From Vombatus ursinus (taxonomy: Eukaryota > Chordata > Mammalia > Diprotodontia > Vombatidae), in contig NW_020954557.1 in the NCBI RefSeq assembly GCF_900497805.2, positions 36,033,210 to 36,097,209 on the forward strand: a stretch of DNA of 64,000 bases, written 5' to 3'. The notes beneath the pieces are model-generated. The model was not told where the DNA came from, did no database searches, and saw only the letters and a program-made list of their open reading frames with translations. Below, piece by piece: positions 35,030-45,974 of the stretch. The stretch's first letter is position 1. Every line of letters starts with the position of its first letter. The translations under genes were made by a program, and so were the position numbers.

Positions 35030-35145
35030 CAAGGATGGGTAACCTGTGACCTTCAAGCCTCGTGTGGCCTTTTAGGTCCTCAAATACGGCCCTTTGGCTG
35101 AATCCAGACACACGTGGCCTCCAGGTCAGAGGTTCCCCACCTCTG
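35030..35145. mobile_element. hAT-type fold-back element, right arm shortened
   Basis: Left arm caaggatgggtaacctgtga, ttttaggtcctcaaatacgg and ccctttggctgaatccaga; right end ccaggtcagaggttcccca. Terminal repeats match the copy at 44065. Confidence 0.7.
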
Positions 35146-35274
35146 AATTGTGGGGCAAGAAAGAAGGCATGATAGGGAGCTGCATAGAGGAGAATTTCCC
35201 ATGAATGTTTTGATTTCCTTGAATCAGCACTTTTTTGAAGTGGTGACAATTGGAAAGGGAATACAGGTGAATCT

Positions 35275-35523
35275 GGGGCAGCTAGGTGGTACAGTAAATA
35301 GAGTGCTGTGCCTGAAATCAGGAAGACTCATCTCTGTGAGTTCAATCTGGCCTCAGACACTCAGTCTCTGTGTGACCCTGGGCAAGTCGATTAACCCTGT
35401 TTGCCTCAGTTTCCTCATCTGTAAAATGAGTTGGAGAAGAAAACAGCAAGCCACTTCAGTTTCTTTGACAAGACAACCCCAAATGAGGCCACAAAAAGTC
35501 AGACACGACTGAACAGCAACAGA
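35275..35523 (+). mobile_element. MAR1-like SINE with target-site duplication
   Basis: ggggcagctaggtggtacag, ctgtgtgaccctgggcaagt, cctcagtttcctcatctgt and aagtcagacacgactgaaca-type end. Flanked by acaggtgaatc (35263-35273) and acaggggaatc (35524-35534), 10 of 11 equal. Confidence 0.95.
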
Positions 35524-35564
35524 ACAGGGGAATCCACTGGAGGTCTTTAGAAGGTGAAGGTAGT

Positions 35565-35750
35565 ATGGAGCCATGGAAAGAACCCTGAACTTGAAGTCCC
35601 AGAACCCTAGTTCTAATCTTGGCTTTGTATCTATGTATGCTTGGGCAAGCCCTTTAACTGCTGTGTGCCTCTGTCTCTTCCTCTGTCAAATAGGAGGTGA
35701 GACTAGGTGACCTCTTTGATCACTTCTAGCTCTAATACTTTGCTCCTAGG
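35565..35750 (+). repeat. THER1/MIR-type SINE
   Basis: agaaccctgaacttgaagtc, ttgggcaagccctttaac and gaggtgagactaggtgacct in family order. Confidence 0.8.
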
Positions 35751-35764
35751 ATTCTTTCAGCTCT

Positions 35765-36165
35765 GGACCTGTGATCCTTATGAGTAGATAGTTCACAAAC
35801 ACATTGAACTAATTTGGCTTTGGGAAATACAGACACGTCTGAAGGTTCTTTTCCATCACTAGAAGAGAAAGGCTTGCTCGGCATAGCAGAGTACAGTGGA
35901 GCTCTTAATTCCCCAGGACTAGACACTAAGCCTCTCCTAACAAAGCCCAGGATCTCATGAGCTTTGTTGTCTGCCATAATACCCTGATGACACACGCAGA
36001 ATTTGTAATCCACTAAAAGCCCCAGATATTTTTCAAATGAATTGCTGTCTAGCCATGCTTCCCCCATAGCATAATCGTGCAGTTGATTTTTTTTTTTAAT
36101 CCAAATGTAAGGCTTACATTAGTCAGTATTAAATCTTATCTATTTAGATTGACCTCAGCGTTCAT
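35765..36165 (-). mobile_element. CR1-type LINE ORF2 fragment, antisense, left part
   Basis: The minus strand (36067 down to 35800) reads WLDSNSFEKYLGLLVDYKF, then ADNKAHEILGFVRRGLVSS and GELRAPLYSAM. This matches the CR1 ORF2 segment WLGSSTCEKDLGVLVDHKL and the following ILG...PLYSAL block, downstream of the catalytic motif. Interrupted by MIR/SINE sequence after 36165 and resuming near 36545. Confidence 0.82.
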
Positions 36166-36169
36166 GGGA

Positions 36170-36544
36170 TCATAAGTTCATAGATTTAGAATTAAAAAGG
36201 GACCATGGAGGTCATACATTCTATCCTCTTCATTTTATAGATGAGGAGACATAATAGTGATGATGATGATGAACAGTTATATAACACCTTATAGGTTACA
36301 AAGTACGTTACACATATTATTTCATTTCTTCCTCCAACTCTATGAAAAAGGTTATATAGATGGGGACACTGAGGCAGGCAGAAGTTAAGTGACTCACCCA
36401 GGGTCCCCCTGCTATTTAGTGTCTGAGGCAAGTTTTGAATTCAGGAATTCCTGATTCCCGAGATCCACACTCTATCCACTGTGCCACCTAGCTGCACTAG
36501 TAAGTGTCAAGTGTCGGAGGCCAGATTTGAACTCAGGTCCTCAG
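36170..36544 (-). repeat. MIR-class and SINE sequence inside the CR1 fragment, antisense
   Basis: A MIR-like start (gaattaaaaagggaccatgg, tagatgaggagac), then gggacactgaggcaggcag, ttaagtgactcacccagggt and gtgccacctagctgc, then a second SINE-end-like piece (agtaagtgtcaagtgtcgg). Probably more than one insertion. Confidence 0.65.
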
Positions 36545-37170
36545 GTCTAAACTTTTTGGATTGTGGGATAAATCTTTCATCCAAAATAATAGCTAACCCT
36601 GCTAGTTTTGTGGCAGCATTAAATTCGATAAGCTTATCATCTATGCCTTTATCCAAATCATTGATAAAAATGTTAACAGGACAAGCCAATCACAGATCTG
36701 TGGTATGCTCTGATGGAAATTTCCTTCCACGGGGATGTCATAAACTTAATGACTTTTCCTTTGGTGCACACATTAAGCCAGGTCCAAATCCACCCAACTG
36801 TCCAATTTTCTACACTTTGTCTACCTTTTATTCAGGGAGATCATGAGAGAATGTGTCCCTTTTCCTGAATTTGAGGTAAACTATCTAAATATCATTCTCC
36901 CCATCTGCTGATCCACAGTAACCCTGTCAAAAAAGAAAGCCTGGTCAGTCTGGCATGAAAGGCTCTTTATCAAACCATGCTTTCTTGTTATGATCACCAT
37001 GTCTCTTTCTATGTGTTTGCTAATTTCCTATTTAATGGTATAATCTAGAATTTTTCCAAGAATCAGAGTTAGATGCACTAAAGTTTTCAGACTCCACAGT
37101 CTTTTCCTTTTTAAAAATCATGACATTTGCTGTTTTTTTTTTTCCAGGACTTTGATTCTTTTCCCATTCT
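36545..37170 (-). mobile_element. CR1-type LINE ORF2 fragment, antisense, right part
   Basis: A minus frame at 36689-36507 reads NIFINDLDKGIDDKLIEF, then AATKLAGLA and ILDER, corresponding to the CR1 reverse-transcriptase block FINDLDKGIDGMLIKFADDTKLGG; the Asp pair of the active site is lost. Nucleotides to about 37165 (ctttttaaaaatcatgacat) continue upstream ORF2 text. Dead fragment. Confidence 0.82.
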
Positions 37171-37171
37171 C

Positions 37172-37235
37172 CAGCATATACAGTGGGTGCTTAACAAATA
37201 CTTGTAGATTTCTGCCAACCACATTAATTATAAAT
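37172..37235 (+). repeat. L2-like 3' end trace
   Basis: cagtgggtgcttaacaaata resembles the L2 terminus. Short and weak. Confidence 0.35.
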
Positions 37236-37244
37236 GCTGGACTA

Positions 37245-37400
37245 TGATTATGTTTATGTGGTTATATATACATGTGTGTGCATATATATATTTGTACATA
37301 TACATATATGCTTATATTTATATGTACCTGTATCTAGACACATATGTATTTATGTCTGTGTGTACATGTGTATATACATCTATATCTATCTATTCATCTT
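37245..37400. repeat. (TATG/TACA)n low-complexity tract
   Basis: Alternating tatg, tata and tgtg units. Open frames rich in Tyr, Ile and Cys here are simple-repeat products. Confidence 0.85.
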
Positions 37401-37401
37401 T

Positions 37402-37510
37402 AATAGAGAGGGAGAGAGAAGGGGGGGCAAAGAAGAAAGACAAAAAGGAAAGAAACAAACAGCATAAAAGAAATGAAAAGGGGAGAAGAATAAAAATGGA
37501 TTGTAGGGGA
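37402..37510. repeat. Purine-rich tract
   Basis: Almost pure A and G on this strand, including gggagagagaaggggggg. Confidence 0.8.
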
Positions 37511-39214
37511 AAAGAATAAATGAAGTATACTCAAGATGTTGATAGCATCTCTATAACAAGAGCCCTCACTGACTACTCTTCTGATTAAGCATCTGTGATA
37601 TTAATTTCAACATGGCTGAGCATACAGGAAGGAGATAAAATAGAATTCCTATAGCCATAATAGTAATAGTATCAGAATGGGAGTGAAAAGATGAAGACCA
37701 GAGGTCCAGCAAGTCCTTTCCCCGTGCCTTTTGACTCTTCTTAAAGAAGCAGAGAATGCGGCATATGTTGTCAGATAGAGCTTTGATTTGCTTAACTCTA
37801 CTTCCTTGTTATAAGACAAAGCTTAATTGGGGTCAGAAGTGGGGAAGAATCAACTATGTTGGACGTTTTTAGCATCAAAAAAATGTTTTAAAGAAAGAAC
37901 CAGTCACTACATTCCTCAGGGACTCACTTTCTTCATCTTTACAAGTCAGTGGGTTCGATTAGATGATCTCTAAGATTTTTTTTTTCCCTCTGAAATTGTA
38001 TGATTCTTAATTGTAATATAATAGTATAATATCCCATCTTAGCCTTTTTTTTTCCTTTTTTGGCCAGCCTAGGATACTTCCACCATCACAATTATAGTAC
38101 TCCATATTTGTTCCTTTAAGTTTAGTCTGTGGTATTGACCCCTACCAATTCCCAATTGTCACGTCTCTTATTAGAGCCCAGTGTGTGATATCTGTTCTTC
38201 TCCATTTGAGAAAAAAAAAAAACCTTTCATTTCTTTGCTTGCTTGCCGAACATGGAATATGTCCAGACGGGCCCCAGGTTTTCCACTTGTATCTTTGTTC
38301 ATTCTCTACTGGGACTTTCCTTCTCACATCTTTTTAATTTGTGTCATGGTCTTATTTTGCTTGAGCATCGAGATGCATCTGATTAGTCACTGAGCAGTCT
38401 TTCAGATTTAACTTTGACAGAATGGTTTTGAAAGGATGCCAATTAACGGATTTGGCTGTACAGGAGGATATATTGATTTTTAAATCAAGAAAACCTATTA
38501 CTTCCCTCATCTCTTACAAGACCTTTATGACATTTTTTTCAGTGTGTAGACCTGAGAGCCTCCAATCTGATTATAGTCTTCATATTTCAGATACCTCGCA
38601 TCTATTGTATTTTAAAGTTTTTAAGCCATGTTAATATACATCAGCAGGCAGCTCTGATATCACTTTATTCCCTTTTTTTCTGGCAGATAAGGTGCTCTAA
38701 TTGTCAAAAAACCCAAGACTCTCTGCCTCCTCTTGTAGTCATTAATGTTTTTTTTTTTTTTGGAAAGTCAATCTTGAGGTCTTTTGAGCCTTCCCATCAA
38801 GCCCCTGGCTGGAAAAAGGAGAAGGAGGAGGAGGAGGAGGAGGAGGAGGAGAGTGACTTTCACATCTTATTGGTTGACTGACTCAGAACTCATCTTGGGT
38901 CTCACTTTCAAAGGAGCACCATGGGAAAATCTCCCTACTGAAGTAGCATTAAAGAAGCACTTTTCAGTTATTGTTCTAAATCTGCATTCTAGAAACATGG
39001 CTTATCTTACTTTCACTTTCTGTTTATTTTCTGTGTGGCCATCCCAGCCCATCCAAACCTATTCATTTTACTTTCTCTTGGTGAATACATTCCAAGTTGT
39101 CAAAACTAACTAGAAGCCTTGGCATTCATCCTTCTGCCAAAGAACTTCCTGCCAAATTTGACAAGGTATACCTCCTTGTTTTACTGGAATATGTAATATT
39201 GCAGAGTCTAGTTT
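37511..39214. other. Unique intron sequence with a (GGA)n microsatellite
   Basis: (GGA)n at about 38812-38851 yields a poly-Arg open frame that is not a gene. No exon or dispersed repeat recognised elsewhere. Confidence 0.5.
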
Positions 39215-39300
39215 GGATTACAGGCCTCTAGAGAGCAGGGACTTCACAGTCTATAACCTTCCCTAGCACTTGCCTGCCAAGTCATTCAATACTCAGCCTC
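39215..39300 (+). repeat. L2-type LINE 3' end fragment
   Basis: acaggcctctagagagcagg and ccttccctagcacttgcctg parallel the L2 terminal region. Confidence 0.45.
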
Positions 39301-39423
39301 ACAACTCCCTCACCTAAGCAGTCTCCATTGTTTAAAAATGTTTCCTTGCTAAGTGTATACCCCTCATTTCCCTTGAAAGGGGCTTGAGCATTTTTATGTT
39401 ATTTTTTTATACATTATTAGTTA

Positions 39424-39612
39424 TTTTTCCTTCATTCTCAAAGAGGACCATGACATCAGGAAGGTGATGACATGACTTGTGAGTGAATTGGATTTAAGTG
39501 AGGGAGGGCTGTGCAAAGTCACCAGCCTTACTTTCTCTTCCGGAGTCATCTGGGTCCAGTGGCAAGATATAGATCAGGACGACTGGAGATGGGCCCCTAT
39601 TTTCTTATTTAA
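39424..39612. repeat. Marsupial-type interspersed repeat (SINE-like), family uncertain
   Basis: ttccttcattctcaaagagg, accatgacatcaggaaggtg, gtgagggagggctgtgcaaa and gtcatctgggtccagtgg. I recall this order as a common marsupial repeat often joined to a SINE tail, which is missing here. Confidence 0.6.
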
Positions 39613-41217
39613 GTACCTTAAAGATAGTATTATTTTGGTTGTGAGGAGTGGAGAATCAGTACATGCAGAGCTGCCACTCATTTTTCTTGAATCCTGATTG
39701 AAAAACACTTCTCCTCTTGGTTTCCAGACTTGTCTCTTGCACTTGCCTTTTCAAGAAAGGAACCAAACCAACAAAAGCATCATGTTTGCTTTGGAGACAC
39801 ATGATTCAGCTCATTACCTTAATGCTACTTCCCTAGTGAGATAGCAGCGGCTGAAAATTGAGGCTGGGAGATGAAGGTGGAGCAGAAGATGAAAGGCTAT
39901 CTTTAACATAGCCCATTAACCAGTTAGGCCTGTCAGTGTTTGCTTTTCCTAACTTGAAGATGAATACATTAGCAACATTTTTAAATTTACCTATCTTACT
40001 GTTCAATGACAAATGTATATTAAAACCCAGAAACTTTTTTTGCCAGTGATAGTGAAGCATCTGATTACATTCCATGCCCACTGCAATCTAAGTTTGAAAT
40101 CTCTTTGTGAAACTGAACTTTTGGAAATGCTCTTTGCTATGCCTTCTTAAATTACCAGTGGCATGATTCCAGCTTTGCTGCATTGTTCTTGACCCCCAGT
40201 GGCATGGAAAATCACCAGATGCACAGAGCAGGCCAAAGAAATAGAATATTTTGCTTTTGTGTGAACTATATTTGTTATTTGTGATAATAATAGAGTGGAC
40301 AGGCTAAATTTGAATTTGCAGTAAGATGCATAGACATACCCTTAAATGTACCACATTGATAAAATAACCTTTTTTTCTAAAAATATAATAAATGGCTTGA
40401 GTGCTGTTTCAGGAAGTGAAGTTCCCACTAAGTAAGGAAAAGGGATGGTGAAATGTACTCCTAAACTTGATAAAAACAACAACAATAACAAATACTTCTC
40501 TATGCCTGTATCACTTATTTTCCCCCAACATGTTAAGGAGAACCAACGTTCTGTTTGTTTCATCTTATCTGATAAAATGATCAGATCACAAAGTCAGTGT
40601 AGTGCTTCATATGTTCGGTATATGGACAAAAAATAATCTATCAGTGGTATTGTTGAAATTACAACATCATAAAGTTAAGGTTTTGGAAACTTCATTTGGG
40701 AAGGACTCTTTCTGGTTAGTAGTTTTCCATTGACAGAGAGTGTTGGAATGTCTCACACCTGCTCAAGTAAGCTTATTTGTCCTTTTGAAGATGAAATTAT
40801 AACAGAGACTTTGATGTCTTACGGGATTGTCATGATACAGCACTTGAAAGAAATCCCATGGCAACCCACCTGCCTTTCCCTCTTGAAAATGTGGACAGAT
40901 ATGTCCCTGAACATGTTGGGTTTTTTTTTCCAGTCTTCATGTCTCTTAAGAATATGCTCTCATAAAATAAAGTTTTTATTGTCTCATCTTGGCAGATTCT
41001 CTATACACTAAAGGGAATCATAAACAATTATGGACTGAATATCAAGGCAATTAAAATTATTATTACTTCTATTTTTAGCAATCATCCTGAGGCAAAGTTC
41101 TGGTTTCCACTGAAGATGAAATATGGCAAGTTTCTGGGCAAGTAGGTGATTGCCTCCTAAAAATACTGGGAAAAGGGAACTTAGAGAAACTGACTAGAAC
41201 TACCTTTCAATTCCACT
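39613..41217. other. Unique intron sequence
   Basis: No transposable element or exon recognised. Short open frames show no conserved domain. Confidence 0.45.
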
Positions 41218-41740
41218 TAGAAACATTTATTTATTGACTACCATGAGCAATGAGTAAGTGCTACAAAGGTGAAACATTGAGTGGGCTACTTCATTAAGAA
41301 GTTTATAACTTTGCAGGGAGGAGGAGAATGCAAATATACAAGTAATTATTTTGCCATAAGTGCAAAGTAGAAATCCATCCAAAAGGGAGTAAGTTTGTAG
41401 CTGAGGAAGTGGAGTGAATTAGGGAGGTGGTTTGGACATTTGGGGGAGGGGAGTTTGGCTTAGGAGGCTATTACAACAATTTAAGCAAAAGGTCCTGAAC
41501 TGGGGAAAGGGAGGCTGTAAAGGTTGAGAAGAGGGGGGATAGGAAAGGGAGAAATTATGAAGGTAGAATTGATTTGTTACTGATTGGATGAAGGAAGTAC
41601 AGAAAAGTCCCAGATGACTGAAGTTCAAATCTGAGTGACTGAGAGGATGGTAATTAGTACCATCAGCAGATGTGGAAAATATTAGAACAAGTTTGGGGAG
41701 AAGATGAGGAGTTCATTTTTGGACTTGGAATAATTAATTG
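41218..41740 (-). mobile_element. L3/L2-type LINE 3' part, antisense
   Basis: aaacatttatttattgacta, then aggaggctattacaacaatt and gaggagttcatttttggac follow the order of the copy at 31612-32560, with more decay. Confidence 0.6.
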
Positions 41741-44064
41741 CAAGGGAATATTTTACCACCAGAAGCAGTTAGGAAAGGGACACACTGCCTTTTGACAAAT
41801 AGATTGTGTGTGTGTGTGTGTGTGTGTGTGTCCTCTTCCATAAAATGAAACTAACATATCTCAGAATTCTCATTCTCTAGAGATAATAGAAAATACATGA
41901 CTCTTTTTATTCTTGAGATAGATCCTAAGTCCCTGTTCCAGACTTCATCCAAAGACATTTTTGCAATTTTCTCTTGTCAAGTACACACACACACACACAC
42001 AGACACACACACACACACACACACACACACTGAACTATTACATATGGCAAAAAATTAATTAACTTTTTAGGACAAGGCAAAAATCTTGGCCATAAATGTA
42101 TCATGTGCTGGAAGTAAATGGCAGTGGTGGTTTCTTTTGTTCACAGTAAAAACAAATCATATAAACAAAATCAAATACTGTATTTTGGTTGTTTCTGAGT
42201 AGTCCTCAAAAGAGAGAAAAGGAGGTGGGTCTGTCCAACAACATTCATTTGGAAAAAAAAAAGTGGATAACTAACTTAAGGCTCACTTGTAATGGAATAT
42301 AAAACCCCTGGTAACAACCCCCAGAGGTCTGATTGGCTTCCTTGTCTCGGGGTGGAGTAGTTCATCAATAATGCTTTCCTTAGCTTCCACTTGGTGGCTC
42401 CCGGGGGAAGTGAGCAAAACTGAGTCATAGAACCCTGCCCCAAATTCCCACTGCAAGCACATGTTGCCAGCTATCAGCCAACCAGAGTTGCTAACAGCCC
42501 TACGGTATTCAGGTAAAAAATAAATAGCTTTATCAGGCAGGCACTTAGATATAATATGACTTGTTCAGCCTACTCTGCTACATCTGCTTTTCTAAGGCAA
42601 ATGATATGACATTTAAACCCTTTTTCATAAGTGTGCTAAATAAGGATAAATCTACTTCTACAAAGAAAGAGTACATAGATTTTATCAGCCAGTCTTTCTT
42701 TGCCTACTTGTTGTTATATTAATAAATTGGGGATGGGGGAGGGGGAAGGGGAAGGGAAATCATCTTTCCAGATACTGGCAATTGATAGAACCAAAACAAT
42801 GGAAAGAGAAATGGGTTACTTACCTTTCTTTTGACCTGGTTCATTTAAATGATCATTAAGAACCTTCTCTGTGCGAGGTGCTGGATGGCAAAGGTGATGT
42901 TCATCCTGTTCTTGAACCGTGGCTTGGTGCCTATGGAAATACAATGTCAGCAATGTAGAACTAAGGTTACAAATGATGAAAAAAATTTGCAAAATGAAGG
43001 ATCAAGGTAATATGGGCTCCCACTATAGCATCATAGACTTCATGTGTTCACATGCTATTTTGATTTAGAATTGAAAATGATGCAAAGCTGTGGTGTGGGT
43101 GAGTTAACTTTGCCAATGAAAAGAAAATGTTTGCATTTCTTGACCTTTGAGAGGAGAAATTTGCCATCTTGCCATTTGTATTAGTTTTCTTATATTTAAT
43201 TTTCCAGGACTTAAGAAGTAAAACAGTAATTCAAAGGTATGTGGTCAGAACAGAGACAAAAGTCAATTCCTTGGAGGTTCTGAAGTACTTTAATTTATGA
43301 AGCAACTGTCATTTGACATAAATTTATCTTCCTGAAGATTTAGAGTTTTCAAGATTTATTTTTCACAAATTCTTTGTGAAAATGACTAGCTAATAATATA
43401 GAAAAAGGAGAGAATAAAGAATATTTTTCCCATTATATTCCAGTAATTTGATAAAGACCTTAAATAGAACTTTTTTGCAAATTTCCAGAAAGCCATTAGT
43501 CATAAAAGTTTGAAGAATGAGGGCATTTTTGCAGTAAGTCTTATGACAGGTACAAATTCTTGACTTTGTCTGCCAGAGGGGTTGTGTAAGCATTTCAATA
43601 CTGTGTATGCCTGTTATTCAAAGCCTGCAATTATTAGGCTGAAAAGCCACACATGTTGCCCCAAGGTTAGACTTAGAGGAAATGAATTTTTATATTGTGG
43701 CAAGAAAGATACAGATGGGACACTGGGGAAAAATACTCTTCGCCTCCCCTAGGAAGCATCCTAAAACCATCTAGTCTCCATACTAATAAGTATAACAAAC
43801 AGACTTTACATGGAGGTGGAATAGATATCTACCTAAAAGGGTGGAAATTTAGGGGCAAATAGGAAGTCCTTCGCTCCAGCCCTCTACATGCTTCCATTCT
43901 TACCAATGCCCCGTGTTCTTTTAAGAAGTTAGCAAAGCCTCTCATGGGTAAAGTAAAACTGGCAATTTCCTACTCAAGTGTGAGTGACTGAGAATAGATC
44001 TTTTCCTAAAGAAAGAGTATTAAAAGGGAAGAGAAAAGTCATTCAGGACCTGAATGAGGTTGGA
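41741..44064. other. Unique intron sequence with two microsatellites and a G-rich run
   Basis: (TG)n at about 41805-41831 and (CA)n at 41983-42030, plus a G-rich run (gggggagggggaaggggaag) near 42735-42757. 42260-42530 is GC-balanced and unassigned. No exon recognised. Confidence 0.5.
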
Positions 44065-44267
44065 CAGATGTGGGGAACCTGCGTCCTTGAAGCCACATAT
44101 GGCCTTCTAGGTCCTTGGGTGCAGCCTTTTGACTGAGTCCAAGTTTTACAGAACAAATCCTTTTATTAAGGTGATTTGTTCTGTGAAGTCTAGATTCAGT
44201 CAAAGGGCTGCACTTAAGGACCTAGAGGACCACATGTGGCCTTGAGGCCACAGTTTCCCCACCCCTG
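44065..44267. mobile_element. hAT-type fold-back element, near-complete palindrome
   Basis: Left end cagatgtggggaacctgcg and right end ttccccacccctg are inverted repeats, and the homology runs inward to the centre: gacagaacaaatcc-type text opposes gatttgttctgtgaag, leaving a loop of about 10 bases (ttttattaag). Arms are about 95 bases and roughly 80 % alike by eye. Flanks aggttgga and agttagga agree at 6 of 8 bases, the hAT duplication length. No transposase. Confidence 0.82.
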
Positions 44268-45125
44268 AGTTAGGAGATACTACATAAAAGAAAAAGATAT
44301 AGAAAGAAGAAGCTTTGGAATAGGAAGACAAACTTTACCTCAGATCTTTAACTAAGAAAGAACCCTGCTGTCACTTCTGCTTTGTCAAGTTCCATGGCCC
44401 ATAGGTAGGGTTTGTACTGGTTTCAAAGTATAGCTGGTTTATATATTCTTTATACATATATATGTATGTATGTATATGTATATATACATATATATGCATA
44501 TATGTATATCTTGCTTTATCTAAATAATAGGCTTATTATAGGCAGAACACAATCTATTTATTTCCTATCCACCATTGTATTTATTATGTGTTTGAGAAAT
44601 GCTTTATTAAATATTTGTTCAAGTGCCTTGTTAACAGTCAACCGAGGTTGATGATGGGAATCACAATTATGGTGAGGGCCTGGTGGCTTAATAAGGGTTT
44701 CCAGAAGCAGCGTCCAGTCAATAGGCAATCCTCTTGACTGCTCCTCTTCCTAAGGTGCCTTGCTGATGTCTAATTCTGATTGTGCAGCTGCCTCACCTCT
44801 CTTTCTCTACTGTTTTGACTGGTGTCTGAATGCAATTTGGGACTTTAATGGAGATATTTTGGGATGTGACTCAAATTCTACTCATTTGTTAGTGCAGTAG
44901 CAGCAGCAACTGTCTATTCCCAGACATAACTTTCAGGAATTACTGGTAATTTGCTTACCTCCACACGTAGAACTCAGCACCACTAGACATTATGGGTTGC
45001 TATAACATTGTACTTTGCTGGCAAAAACATACACACACATATATGTATATGGGTATATATAGTATATATGTATGTAGGTATATGTATATGTATGTTTATG
45101 TATAGATGTATGTGTGTATATATAT

Positions 45126-45161
<36 letters not shown>

Positions 45162-45835
45162 CTCCTTTCTTCAAAATAAACCCTAAATTGTGAAACACTC
45201 CTTTCTTTAAGTGTTTCGCCATTTAAGGTTTGTTTTTGTTTTAGTTTGTTTTTTAAGTACCTTGGAAAGCATAATCTTTGACATCCTATACTGCTCAGTT
45301 TGACTTTATCAGAAAGGAATGTGTTTCATTCTCATATAGCTAGATCATATTTTGTGTTCAATACCCTTGCTCAGATAGTTATACTGAGCAACCTCGTAAA
45401 AGACACCCTAATGTAGCATGAATGATTTTTTGCCATGTCATATGAGATTAAATATCTATAAATAAAAACAAAAATTATATAAGTTTGTGGTTCTCATAGT
45501 CTGTGTTGACCACATCAAAGGGAAAAACTTTGTATACATTATTATCTTGATATTAAAATTGCACTGTATGTTTTACTAAGACCAGTTTCATTAAGTAATT
45601 TAATAGTGTATTTGTCCATAACAAGCCTCCAATTATTTCATCTCTCTCTAGTAATGACCCCATTCCATCTTTCATTTTTTAGTACCTAAAAAGATTATTG
45701 GCCTAATGGTTTTTGCATTTCTCTCCAGCATAATTTTCATTGAAAAAGCAGTAAGTGTTAACTCTTTGTAACCCTAGAGAATAGTACCAGCATTTTAAAC
45801 CAGAGATAAAACAGATACTGGGAATCTGTTCTTTA
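44268..45835. other. Unique intron sequence with TA-rich tracts
   Basis: (TATG)n and (TA)n tracts at about 44445-44510 and 45030-45162. Tyr/Ile-rich open frames there are not genes. Remaining sequence unassigned. Confidence 0.5.
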
Positions 45836-45974
45836 CTTTCCTTCCTTCCTTCCTTCTTTCTTTTCCTTCCTTCCTTCCTCCCTCCTTCCCTCCCTCCTTC
45901 CTCTCTCCCTCCCTCCCTCCTTCCTACATTCCTTCCTTCCTTCCTTCCATCCTTCCTTCTTCCTTCCTTCCTCT
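45836..45974. repeat. (CTTC)n pyrimidine tract
   Basis: About 140 bases of cttc and ctcc units, nearly free of purines on this strand. Confidence 0.95.

Noticed and set aside
23196-35523. tRNA-like heads (ggggcagctaggtgg)
   Set aside because: They are SINE promoters derived from tRNA; no intact cloverleaf tRNA gene was recognised.
38784-39113. Open frame with a poly-Arg stretch
   Set aside because: Produced by a (GGA)n microsatellite; no other coding sign.
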